Below are positions 1 through 5,858 of a stretch of DNA of 6,385 nt, one piece after another. The stretch is from Gallibacterium faecale (lineage in GTDB: Bacteria > Pseudomonadota > Gammaproteobacteria > Enterobacterales > Pasteurellaceae): contig NZ_JAQIBB010000127.1 of assembly GCF_027920745.1 (NCBI RefSeq), positions 1 to 6,385 on the forward strand, in the 5' to 3' direction. The translations under genes were made by a program, and so were the position numbers. The first letter of the stretch is position 1, and each line of letters starts with the position of its first letter. The notes beneath the pieces are model-generated. The model saw only the letters and a list, made by a program, of their open reading frames with translations, was not told the origin of the DNA and ran no database searches.

Positions 1-7
1 CGATAAT

Positions 8-13
8 TTCCTT
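8..13 (-). promoter_or_regulatory. Probable Shine-Dalgarno of tuf (gene starts outside the window)
   Basis: Read on the minus strand, the last bases of the window are AAAAAGGAAATTATCG, so an AAGGA ribosome binding site sits 8 bases before the window edge. In the conserved str operon the gene after fusA is tuf (EF-Tu), and this spacing predicts its start codon immediately beyond base 1. The tail GGAAATTATCG closely resembles the fusA initiation region (GGAAATAATC followed by GTG). The tuf identity comes from gene order only; no tuf coding sequence is visible. Confidence 0.6.
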
Positions 14-26
14 TTTAATTTAAAAT

Positions 27-50
27 CTGCAACTCAATATTGAGTTGCAG
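27..50 (-). repeat. Perfect 24-bp palindrome (hairpin) in the fusA-tuf gap
   Basis: CTGCAACTCAAT is followed directly by its exact reverse complement, giving a stem of at least 10 bp with an ATAT loop. It begins 9 bases after the fusA stop. On the minus strand it is followed by ATTTTAAATT, a weak T-run interrupted by A, and then the tuf Shine-Dalgarno. Full termination would silence tuf in the operon, so a partial terminator, RNase processing site or 3'-end-stabilising structure is more likely. Confidence 0.75.
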
Positions 51-59
51 TTGTTACAA

Positions 60-2165
60 TTATTTTGCTTTGCGAGCTTCAATTACAGCAGTTGCTACGC
101 TAGCTGGTGCTTCAGCATATTTCAATGGTTCCATTGAGTATGAAGCACGACCTTGAGTTTGTGAACGAAGATCAGTTGCATAACCAAACATTTCTGATAA
201 TGGAACTTCTGCATTGATCTTAGTAACAAATTCGTTGCTTTCTTGGCCATTTACTAGTGCACGACGACGGCTTAAGTCACCAATTACGTCACCCACATAG
301 TCAGCAGGAGTTTCAACTTCTACTTTCATAATTGGCTCAAGTAATACTGGGTTCGCTTTAGCAAACGCTGCTTTAAATGCGATTGATGCTGCTAATTTGA
401 ACGCCAATTCTGATGAGTCCACATCATGGTAAGAACCGTAGTGTAAACGTACACCGATATCTACTACTGGGTAACCCGCTAAAGGACCAGCTTTAAGTTG
501 CTCTTGGATACCTTTATCAACAGCTGGGATGTATTCACCAGGGATAACACCACCTTTAATTTCGTTAACAAATTCGTATCCTGGACCTTCTGGATCTAAT
601 GGGTAAAGGTCGATCACCACGTGACCATATTGACCACGACCACCAGATTGTTTTGCGTGTTTACCTTCAACATCATTAACACGTGTACGAATAGTTTCAC
701 GGTAAGCAACTTGTGGTTTACCAATGTTAGCTTCCACTTTGAACTCACGACGCATACGGTCAACGATAATATCTAAGTGTAACTCACCCATACCAGAAAT
801 AATGGTTTGACCAGATTCTTCATCCGTTTGAACACGGAATGAAGGGTCTTCTTGTGCAAGACGACCTAATGCTAAGCCCATTTTTTCTTGGTCAGCTTTA
901 GTTTTTGGTTCTACCGCAACAGAAATTACTGGCTCTGGGAATTCCATACGTTCTAGGATGATTGGATTTTCAGGATCACATAATGTGTCCCCAGTAGTAA
1001 CATCTTTCAAACCAATCGCCGCTGCAATATCCCCTGCACGAACTTCTTTGATTTCTTCACGTTTATTTGCGTGCATTTGAACAATACGACCAAAACGTTC
1101 ACGTTTTTGTTTCACAGAGTTCATTACAGTATCGCCAGAGTTTACTACACCAGAGTAAACACGGAAGAAGGTTAAGTTACCTACGAATGGGTCAGTTGCA
1201 ATTTTGAACGCTAATGCTGAGAATGGTTCATCATCATTTGCGTGACGTTCACCCTCTGTTTCATCAAGGTTAATACCTTTGATTGCAGGAACGTCGGTTG
1301 GTGCTGGTAAGTAATCTACTACTGCATCAAGCATTGCTTGAACACCTTTGTTCTTAAACGCAGAACCACAAGTAATAAGAATAATTTCATTCGCTAATAC
1401 ACGTTGACGTAATGCTGCTCTAACTTCTTCTTCAGTTAGCTCTTCACCGCCAAGGTATTTTTCCATTAATTCTTCAGAAGCTTCTGCTGCTGATTCAATA
1501 AGATTTTGGTGCCATTCTTCTGCTAAGTCTTGTAATTCAGCAGGAATATCTTCATAAGTGAAAGTCATACCTTGATCAGCTTCATTCCAGTTGATCGCTT
1601 TCATTTTAAGAAGGTCAACAACACCTTTGAAATTGTCTTCTGCACCGATTGGTAATTGAATTGGTACAGCAGTTCCGCCTAAGCGGGTTTTAATTTGTTC
1701 AACAACACGTAAGAAGTTTGCACCTGTACGGTCCATTTTGTTCACGAATGCAATACGTGGAACACCATATTTGTTAGCTTGACGCCATACAGTTTCAGAT
1801 TGAGGTTGAACACCACCTACCGCACAGTAAACCATTACCGCACCATCAAGAACACGCATTGAACGTTCTACTTCGATAGTGAAGTCCACGTGTCCCGGAG
1901 TATCGATAATGTTGATACGGTGTTGTGGGAATTGTTTTGACATACCTTGCCAGAAGCAAGTTGTTGCCGCAGAGGTAATTGTAATACCACGTTCTTGTTC
2001 TTGTTCCATCCAGTCCATGGTAGCTGCACCATCATGAACTTCACCGATTTTATGGCTTACACCGGTATAGAAAAGAATACGTTCTGTGGTAGTTGTTTTA
2101 CCTGCGTCGATGTGAGCACTAATACCGATATTACGATAGCGCTCAATTGGAGTAGTACGTGCCAC
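60..2165 (-). CDS. fusA: Elongation factor G (EF-G)
   Basis: A 701-residue translational GTPase that drives ribosomal translocation and, with ribosome recycling factor, splits post-termination ribosomes in the cytoplasm. The G domain shows the P-loop AHIDAGKTT (residues 17-25), switch segment QERGITITSAATTCFW (57-72), DTPGH (88-92) and NKMD (142-145). Domain II follows from about residue 290, then domains III-V. Domain IV carries the GGRGQYGHV segment and the tip loop HYGSYHDVDSS. Length matches E. coli EF-G (704 aa) and no residue of the canonical motifs is missing. The start is GTG at 2163-2165, with GAGG 8 bases upstream and no in-frame ATG nearby. It lies 74 bases behind rpsG and precedes tuf, so it is the third gene of the str operon. 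Confidence 0.99.
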   Translation of the reverse strand: MARTTPIERYRNIGISAHIDAGKTTTTERILFYTGVSHKIGEVHDGAATMDWMEQEQERGITITSAATTCFWQGMSKQFPQHRINIIDTPGHVDFTIEVERSMRVLDGAVMVYCAVGGVQPQSETVWRQANKYGVPRIAFVNKMDRTGANFLRVVEQIKTRLGGTAVPIQLPIGAEDNFKGVVDLLKMKAINWNEADQGMTFTYEDIPAELQDLAEEWHQNLIESAAEASEELMEKYLGGEELTEEEVRAALRQRVLANEIILITCGSAFKNKGVQAMLDAVVDYLPAPTDVPAIKGINLDETEGERHANDDEPFSALAFKIATDPFVGNLTFFRVYSGVVNSGDTVMNSVKQKRERFGRIVQMHANKREEIKEVRAGDIAAAIGLKDVTTGDTLCDPENPIILERMEFPEPVISVAVEPKTKADQEKMGLALGRLAQEDPSFRVQTDEESGQTIISGMGELHLDIIVDRMRREFKVEANIGKPQVAYRETIRTRVNDVEGKHAKQSGGRGQYGHVVIDLYPLDPEGPGYEFVNEIKGGVIPGEYIPAVDKGIQEQLKAGPLAGYPVVDIGVRLHYGSYHDVDSSELAFKLAASIAFKAAFAKANPVLLEPIMKVEVETPADYVGDVIGDLSRRRALVNGQESNEFVTKINAEVPLSEMFGYATDLRSQTQGRASYSMEPLKYAEAPASVATAVIEARKAK

Positions 2166-2170
2166 GATTA

Positions 2171-2178
2171 TTTCCTCT
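2171..2178 (-). promoter_or_regulatory. Shine-Dalgarno that fixes the GTG start of fusA
   Basis: AGAGGAAA on the minus strand places GAGG 8 bases before GTG at 2165-2163. The next residues, ARTTPIERYRNIGISAHIDAGK, are the conserved EF-G N-terminus, so GTG is the true start. Confidence 0.85.
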
Positions 2179-2200
2179 CGCTAGGCTTGAAAAGATGAAC

Positions 2201-2228
2201 CAGCAAGTCTTAACTTTAAGACTTGCTG
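2201..2228 (-). repeat. Perfect 12-bp stem-loop in the rpsG-fusA gap
   Basis: CAGCAAGTCTTA (2201-2212) is exactly complementary to TAAGACTTGCTG (2217-2228) across a 4-base loop. It begins 11 bases downstream of the rpsG stop and ends about 23 bases before the fusA Shine-Dalgarno. No T-run follows on the minus strand, only a short CTTTTC, so it is probably an mRNA stability or processing element and not a terminator. Confidence 0.75.
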
Positions 2229-2239
2229 CATAAAGTAAA

Positions 2240-2710
2240 TTACCAACGGTAATGAGCAAATGCTTTGTTAGCCTCTGCCATACGATGAACGTCTTCACGT
2301 TTCTTAACTGCAGCGCCTTTATTTTCTGCCGCATCTGATAACTCGTTTGCTAAACGTAATGCCATAGATTTGTCACCACGTTTACGAGCTGCTTCAACAA
2401 TCCAACGCATACCTAATGCATTACGACGGACTGGACGAACTTCTACTGGTACTTGGTAAGTAGAACCACCAACACGGCGAGATTTAACCTCTACAGTTGG
2501 ACGAACATTTTCTAATGCTGCTTCAAAAGCTTCCAAATGATCTTTACCAGTTCTTTGTGCTAATGTATCTAAAGCAGTATAAACAATTTTTTCAGCGATA
2601 GATTTTTTACCATCTACCATTAAAACATTAATAAATTTTGCAAGTAATTCTGATCCGAACTTTGGATCTGGAAGGATCTTGCGTTGACCAATCACACGAC
2701 GACGTGGCAT
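2240..2710 (-). CDS. rpsG: 30S ribosomal protein S7
   Basis: A 156-residue primary 16S rRNA-binding protein that nucleates assembly of the 30S head and lines the tRNA exit site. The N-terminus MPRRRVIGQRKILPDPKFGS, the basic beta-hairpin around VKSRRVGGSTYQVPVEVRP (about residues 75-93) and the C-terminus ending HYRW are all typical. In E. coli S7 is also the translational repressor of the str operon and binds the rpsL-rpsG spacer; that spacer is conserved here. ATG at 2708-2710 has ACGGAGA upstream. It follows rpsL by 111 bases and precedes fusA by 74. Confidence 0.99.
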   Translation of the reverse strand: MPRRRVIGQRKILPDPKFGSELLAKFINVLMVDGKKSIAEKIVYTALDTLAQRTGKDHLEAFEAALENVRPTVEVKSRRVGGSTYQVPVEVRPVRRNALGMRWIVEAARKRGDKSMALRLANELSDAAENKGAAVKKREDVHRMAEANKAFAHYRW

Positions 2711-2821
2711 GGCTTTTTCTCCGTATATTAAATCTTCAGGTTATCCAAAACTCTATTTCTGGAGTCTTGTATGCTATCTATGTTCTAAATTAAACGTTTG
2801 GCCTTACTTAACGGAGATCCA
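2711..2821 (-). promoter_or_regulatory. rpsL-rpsG intercistronic spacer: predicted S7 autoregulatory target
   Basis: On the minus strand this 111-base spacer can fold so that TCTCCGT just after the rpsL stop (2811-2817) pairs perfectly with ACGGAGA, the rpsG Shine-Dalgarno (2718-2724). An inner pairing joins CCAAAC (2796-2801) with GTTTTGG (2745-2751), with one bulged base. Several blocks (CTCCGTTAAGTAAGGCCAAACGTTT and GAGTTTTGGA) closely match what I recall of the E. coli spacer. There S7 binds this structure, which holds the S12 stop and S7 start, and couples the translation of the two genes. The pairing is visible in the sequence; S7 binding in this organism is inferred. Confidence 0.75.
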
Positions 2822-3196
2822 TTAAGCTTTAGGACGCTTCACGCCGTATTTAGAACGACCTTGTTTACGATCTTTTACGCCTGCGCAGTCTAATGCGCCA
2901 CGTACGGTGTGGTAACGCACACCTGGTAAGTCTTTAACACGACCGCCACGAATTAATACAACGGAGTGTTCTTGTAAGTTATGACCTTCACCACCGATAT
3001 AAGAGGTTACTTCATAACCATTAGTTAAACGAATACGACATACTTTACGTAATGCTGAATTCGGTTTTTTAGGTGTAGTAGTGTACACACGAGTACACAC
3101 GCCACGTTTCTGCGGGCAAGCCTCTAGTGCAGGAACGTTGCTTTTTACAACCTTCTTCACACGCGGTTTGCGTACTAGCTGGTTGATAGTTGCCAT
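2822..3196 (-). CDS. rpsL: 30S ribosomal protein S12
   Basis: A 124-residue decoding-centre protein that controls translational accuracy. The family segment TTPKKPNSALRKVCRIRL holds Lys43, and GGRVKDLPGVRYH holds Lys88, Asp89 (the residue RimO methylthiolates in E. coli) and Pro91. Lys43 and Lys88 are the wild-type residues whose replacement gives streptomycin resistance or dependence, so this allele looks streptomycin-sensitive. Length equals the E. coli protein. ATG at 3194-3196 follows GGAG with a 7-base gap. It is the first gene of the str operon, behind its own strong promoter. Confidence 0.99.
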   Translation of the reverse strand: MATINQLVRKPRVKKVVKSNVPALEACPQKRGVCTRVYTTTPKKPNSALRKVCRIRLTNGYEVTSYIGGEGHNLQEHSVVLIRGGRVKDLPGVRYHTVRGALDCAGVKDRKQGRSKYGVKRPKA

Positions 3197-3224
3197 TAAA
3201 AAGCTCCAGTTTAAATAAAAAATA

Positions 3225-3270
3225 ATTCACTATTGAATGTTAAATTAACCCCATTCCATAGAAGAATGGA
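3225..3270 (-). other. Structured 5' leader of the str operon mRNA
   Basis: The predicted transcript starts near 3270. Its first bases form a 6-bp stem, CCATTC with GAATGG (3264-3269 and 3251-3256, 7-base loop), which would place a stem-loop at the extreme 5' end. A second, weaker AT-rich stem (ATTCA/TGAAT, 3225-3238) follows. A 5'-terminal stem-loop generally protects mRNA from RppH/RNase E attack; that role is inferred here. Confidence 0.5.
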
Positions 3271-3305
3271 CGACGCATTCTATTCTTTAACGATTGGCAT
3301 GTCAA
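3271..3305 (-). promoter_or_regulatory. Sigma-70 promoter of the str operon with GC-rich discriminator
   Basis: On the minus strand a perfect -35 TTGACA (3300-3305) and a 17-base spacer precede -10 TAGAAT (3277-3282), one base from consensus. Directly after the -10 comes GCGTCG (3271-3276), a GC-rich discriminator in an otherwise AT-rich region. This is the hallmark of promoters inhibited by ppGpp/DksA in rRNA and ribosomal protein operons. The predicted start at about 3270 gives a leader of about 74 bases before rpsL. Stringent control is inferred from the discriminator. Confidence 0.88.
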
Positions 3306-3322
3306 GGTTTTACCCACCTTGA
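3302..3322 (-). repeat. 7-bp inverted repeat between the tusB stop and the rpsL -35 box
   Basis: TCAAGGT and ACCTTGA flank a 7-base loop, starting 3 bases after the tusB stop; the rpsL-proximal arm includes four bases of the -35 TTGACA. No T-run follows on the minus strand, so it is a poor intrinsic terminator. It may be a 3'-end structure of the tus mRNA or could affect promoter access. Confidence 0.5.
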
Positions 3323-3325
3323 TTA

Positions 3326-3613
3326 TCAAAGACTCATTTGAGGATGATATTCTTCGGTTAGCTTGACTAAATCAGCTAAAGTGATCAGCAAAAAATTCGT
3401 GTGTTGTGTCGAAAAATAGCTCAATAAATCTCGAGCCACAACATCATTTTCTAAAAGATAGTAGTGAGATATGGGTTGAAAAATAGTGGGATATTTAATC
3501 GGCAATAATACGCCATCTTGCCAACACAACAAGGCATCCTGCTCTGTAATATTTGCAATGAGTGCTTGAAGTTGCTGTGGGTCATAATGATGATGCGATA
3601 GGGTGTAAAACAT
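3326..3613 (-). CDS. tusB: Sulfurtransferase complex subunit TusB
   Basis: A 95-residue DsrH/TusB-family protein, the same length as E. coli TusB. In E. coli it joins TusC and TusD in a TusBCD hexamer that passes persulfide sulfur from TusA to TusE, and so to MnmA, for the 2-thio group of mnm5s2U34 in Lys, Glu and Gln tRNAs. The N-terminus MFYTLSHHHYD and position behind tusC support the call. No catalytic cysteine is expected in this subunit; its one Cys lies in the LLCWQDG segment. ATG at 3611-3613 follows tusC by 11 bases with only a weak AGG upstream, suggesting translational coupling to tusC. It ends 129 bases before rpsL. Confidence 0.95.
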   Translation of the reverse strand: MFYTLSHHHYDPQQLQALIANITEQDALLCWQDGVLLPIKYPTIFQPISHYYLLENDVVARDLLSYFSTQHTNFLLITLADLVKLTEEYHPQMSL

Positions 3614-3624
3614 AAATAACCTAA

Positions 3625-3984
3625 TTAAAATGTTAAAACTTTTTCTGCTTGACGTAAAATCTGGAATAAATCAGATTTCTCTACGATATTGACCGACAAA
3701 AGTAATTTCTTATCGGTTAATTGGTAACGCAACAGATCTTCTTTACTCACAAAACACTGCTCAATTTCATAAAGTGTTAATAACTTTAACATAGACGATG
3801 TTTCTTTTTGTAACAGTATCTCTGCCTTCTGTTCTGCCAATAAATTTAAAACCCCATCATGTAAAAAGAACACACCAATTTCATCTTCATCACAATACGC
3901 TGATAACGCCAATAATGCATCTATTCCTTCTCTTACTTTGCTATTACCATAAGGTGCTTGCGTAAAAACAAAAGCGACTTTCAT
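3625..3984 (-). CDS. tusC: Sulfurtransferase complex subunit TusC
   Basis: A 119-residue DsrE/F-like protein, the same length as E. coli TusC, acting as a structural partner in the cytoplasmic TusBCD sulfur relay for tRNA wobble-uridine thiolation. The N-terminus KVAFVFTQAPYGNSKVREGIDALLALSAY is the family signature. Its ending, AEKVLTF, mirrors the TusD ending, ADRVITF, as expected for paralogous subunits. ATG at 3982-3984 has a strong AAGGAG 5 bases upstream, and the gap to tusD is 9 bases. Confidence 0.96.
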   Translation of the reverse strand: MKVAFVFTQAPYGNSKVREGIDALLALSAYCDEDEIGVFFLHDGVLNLLAEQKAEILLQKETSSMLKLLTLYEIEQCFVSKEDLLRYQLTDKKLLLSVNIVEKSDLFQILRQAEKVLTF

Positions 3985-3993
3985 TTCAGCTCC

Positions 3994-4374
3994 TTAAAAA
4001 GTAATCACGCGATCAGCAGTTAAGACAGCTTGACTAAACTCACCTAAGCCAGCTAAGACAAATCCCTCAGCAAGGTTATTTTGTGAGCCAGTGAACGAGG
4101 TTTCTTCATTGACGATCCCACGCCGTTGTGATGCTGCAATGCAAAGATAAAGTGGAAATTGATATTGTTGTGCTAATTGTTGCCAATGTTTAATTAAATG
4201 AAACTCATCATTTGCTGGATAAACAAAAGCATTTCCATGGCTAACGCCAGCTTGAGAGAAAAAAACTTGCTCAATAGTATGTCCTGCCTGTAATAAAGTT
4301 TGAGCAAATTGATAAGCTAAAAAACTTGCTTCAGAACCATAGACAGGTTGAGTAACAGACAAAACATAACGCAT
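3994..4374 (-). CDS. tusD: Sulfurtransferase complex subunit TusD
   Basis: A 126-residue DsrE-family protein and the catalytic subunit of TusBCD. Cys78, in the segment PLYLCIAASQRRG, aligns with E. coli TusD Cys78, which carries the persulfide received from TusA and handed to TusE. The N-terminus MRYVLSVTQPVYGSEAS is typical. Its start shares one base with the yheO stop (TAATG on the minus strand), so translation is probably coupled to yheO. TusA, TusE and MnmA are not encoded in this window. Confidence 0.97.
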   Translation of the reverse strand: MRYVLSVTQPVYGSEASFLAYQFAQTLLQAGHTIEQVFFSQAGVSHGNAFVYPANDEFHLIKHWQQLAQQYQFPLYLCIAASQRRGIVNEETSFTGSQNNLAEGFVLAGLGEFSQAVLTADRVITF

Positions 4375-5063
4375 TATTTTTGATCATCCTGCTTAATTTG
4401 GCGGATATACAAATAAACTGTATGACGAGAAATACCTAAACGTTCCGCAACTTGATTGATTGCATCTTTAATATCAAAAATTCCTTTCTCAAATAAAGAA
4501 ACTACTATCTGTTTATTCTTATTATTATTGGATACATTACGGTCGTTGGTTACATCTTCAATTGTCTGCTCTACTGTTTGAGCAACTAATTCTTCTACAG
4601 AAGAGGCAAAATTGACTTCTGATGAACTTTCTTCCTGTTCATGAGTTGGAACAAACCCTTGTACAAATTCGGAAACAGGTACATTTAAGTTAATATTGAT
4701 ACAAAGTAACCCAATAATCCGTTGCTGAGAATTACGAATTGCAATACTAATAGACTTCATCAAACCGTTACTTTTCGCACGAGTAAAATAAGGTTGAGAA
4801 ACACTATCTGTTTTCATCTGATGCAAAGAACGTAACGCAAGATCAGTAATTGGAGAACCCACTTTGCGATTGGTATTATGCCCATTAGCAATACAAATTG
4901 CCGAATGTTTTAAATTTTCTAGCGAGTGCAACACAATCTCACAATGTCCACCAATTAACGCTGCAATACCTTCAACGACAGGAATATAAGATTGCAAAAT
5001 ATCATGATCTTCTTTACTAAATGGTTGTTCTTCTTGTAAGAAAATCTCATCATCTAAATTCAT
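4374..5063 (-). CDS. yheO: YheO-family PAS/helix-turn-helix transcriptional regulator
   Basis: A predicted cytoplasmic DNA-binding protein with an N-terminal YheO-like PAS domain (PAS_6; about residues 14-125, including HCEIVLHSLENLKHSAI and GSPITDLALR) and a C-terminal helix-turn-helix (about 193-226, KGIFDIKDAINQVAERLGIS then RHTVYLYIRQ). An acidic Ser/Glu-rich linker separates them. The ligand and targets of YheO itself are not established; DauR of Pseudomonas, a D-arginine-responsive repressor, shares this architecture. I choose ATG 5061-5063 (229 aa), with GGAG 5 bases upstream. The longer frame from 5096 would start in the loop of the fkpA terminator hairpin, and its extra residues MSVTLFYFGVA do not resemble the family. 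The stop overlaps the tusD start, so it leads the yheO-tusDCB operon. Confidence 0.93.
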   Translation of the reverse strand: MNLDDEIFLQEEQPFSKEDHDILQSYIPVVEGIAALIGGHCEIVLHSLENLKHSAICIANGHNTNRKVGSPITDLALRSLHQMKTDSVSQPYFTRAKSNGLMKSISIAIRNSQQRIIGLLCININLNVPVSEFVQGFVPTHEQEESSSEVNFASSVEELVAQTVEQTIEDVTNDRNVSNNNKNKQIVVSLFEKGIFDIKDAINQVAERLGISRHTVYLYIRQIKQDDQK

Positions 5064-5068
5064 AGCCA

Positions 5069-5072
5069 CTCC
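5069..5072 (-). promoter_or_regulatory. Shine-Dalgarno GGAG that decides the yheO start
   Basis: GGAG lies 5 bases upstream of ATG 5061-5063 on the minus strand and directly after the T-run of the fkpA terminator. No comparably placed site serves the upstream ATG at 5094-5096. Confidence 0.7.
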
Positions 5073-5077
5073 AAAGT

Positions 5078-5107
5078 AAAAAAGAGTAACGGACATTACT
5101 GTCCGTT
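5078..5107 (-). terminator. Rho-independent terminator of fkpA, abutting yheO
   Basis: On the minus strand an 8-bp perfect stem, AACGGACA/TGTCCGTT with loop GTAA (5088-5107), is followed by ACTC and then six T (5078-5083). It starts 22 bases after the fkpA stop. An A-rich stretch before the stem (GAAAGGG) could partly extend the pairing into the T-run. The 4-base offset of the T-run makes it less than ideal, so read-through into yheO is possible. The plus strand also has T-rich sequence after the stem, but no plus-strand gene would use it. Confidence 0.72.
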
Positions 5108-5129
5108 CCCTTTCTATTTTTTATAATAA

Positions 5130-5858
5130 TTACTTATTATTTGATTTCACATCCAATAATTCGATATCAAAAATTAATGTTGAATTTGGTGGAATTTGAC
5201 CAGTTTGTTGATCACCATACGCAAGATTTGGAGGCAATACTAATTGAATCTTACCGCCTTTTTTAATCAAGCTAATCCCTTCTACCCATCCAGGAATTAA
5301 TTGATTTAATTGAAACTCAATTGGTTGGTTACGTTTATATGAACTATCAAATTCTGTACCATCAATTAATGTTCCACGATAATTTACTTTTACTGTATCT
5401 GTTGGATTTGGTGTTGGGCCTTCACCGGCTTTTTCAATACGATAAAGAATACCTGATTCCGTTTTTTTCACGCCTTCTTGTTTAGCGTATTTATCACGAT
5501 ACTCTTTACCTTTTTGTTCATTTTCTTTTGCAACTTTTTCTAATTGAACTTGCGTCGCTTTAGTAAGCTGTTCATCTAATGCTTGTAATTGTTTTTGTAA
5601 TGCTTCATCAGATAATGTAGTTTTCCCCATTAAAGTGTCTTTCACACCTTCTAGGATTTTGCTGTTATCATACTTAATTAGCGATTTTTGAGAATCCAAA
5701 GATTGTTGGATATTTTTCCCCATAAACACCCCAATCGCATAAGAAGAATCTTCAATAAACTTCTTATCTTTTAATTGAGAATCCTCTGCTAAACTTTGAC
5801 CGCTAACAGCTAAGAAAACTAATCCAGAAAGAAAGGCAATTTTATTAATGGAACGCAT
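5130..5858 (-). CDS. fkpA: Periplasmic FKBP-type peptidyl-prolyl cis-trans isomerase FkpA
   Basis: A 242-residue periplasmic folding catalyst and chaperone for envelope proteins (E. coli FkpA is 270 aa). The N-terminus MRSINKIAFLSGLVFLAVSGQ followed by SLA is a Sec signal peptide, with predicted cleavage after Ala24. Residues about 33-125 form the helical dimerisation arm and linker, rich in Gln and Lys. The FKBP domain spans about 135-238. It has the expected pocket residues: Tyr160 (VNYRG), Phe170-Asp171 (GTEFDSS), Ile188 and Trp191 (IPGWVEG), Tyr214 (LAYGD) and Phe230 (LIFDIELLDV). ATG at 5856-5858 has GGAG 11 bases upstream, a rather long gap. It is divergent from slyX, as in E. coli, and ends in its own terminator. 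In E. coli fkpA is induced by sigma-E; I see no convincing sigma-E box here. Confidence 0.95.
   Translation of the reverse strand: MRSINKIAFLSGLVFLAVSGQSLAEDSQLKDKKFIEDSSYAIGVFMGKNIQQSLDSQKSLIKYDNSKILEGVKDTLMGKTTLSDEALQKQLQALDEQLTKATQVQLEKVAKENEQKGKEYRDKYAKQEGVKKTESGILYRIEKAGEGPTPNPTDTVKVNYRGTLIDGTEFDSSYKRNQPIEFQLNQLIPGWVEGISLIKKGGKIQLVLPPNLAYGDQQTGQIPPNSTLIFDIELLDVKSNNK

Noticed and set aside
1947..2198. Open frame of 83 codons on the plus strand
   Set aside because: It lies antisense within the 5' part of fusA, is rich in Cys/Thr/Phe by chance, and has no ribosome binding site or recognisable family.
2143..2334. Open frame of 63 codons on the minus strand
   Set aside because: It overlaps the rpsG 3' end and fusA 5' end in another frame and crosses the intercistronic hairpin; its residues look like translated non-coding sequence.
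3211..3238. Small AT-rich stem (ATTCA/TGAAT) followed by TTTTTT in the rpsL leader, as a possible attenuator
   Set aside because: A 5-bp stem with one G-C type pair is too weak for termination, and the region is simply AT-rich; noted only as leader structure.
5064..5096. N-terminal extension of yheO from ATG 5094-5096
   Set aside because: The codon sits in the fkpA terminator hairpin without a well-placed ribosome binding site, and the internal ATG at 5061-5063 has GGAG.
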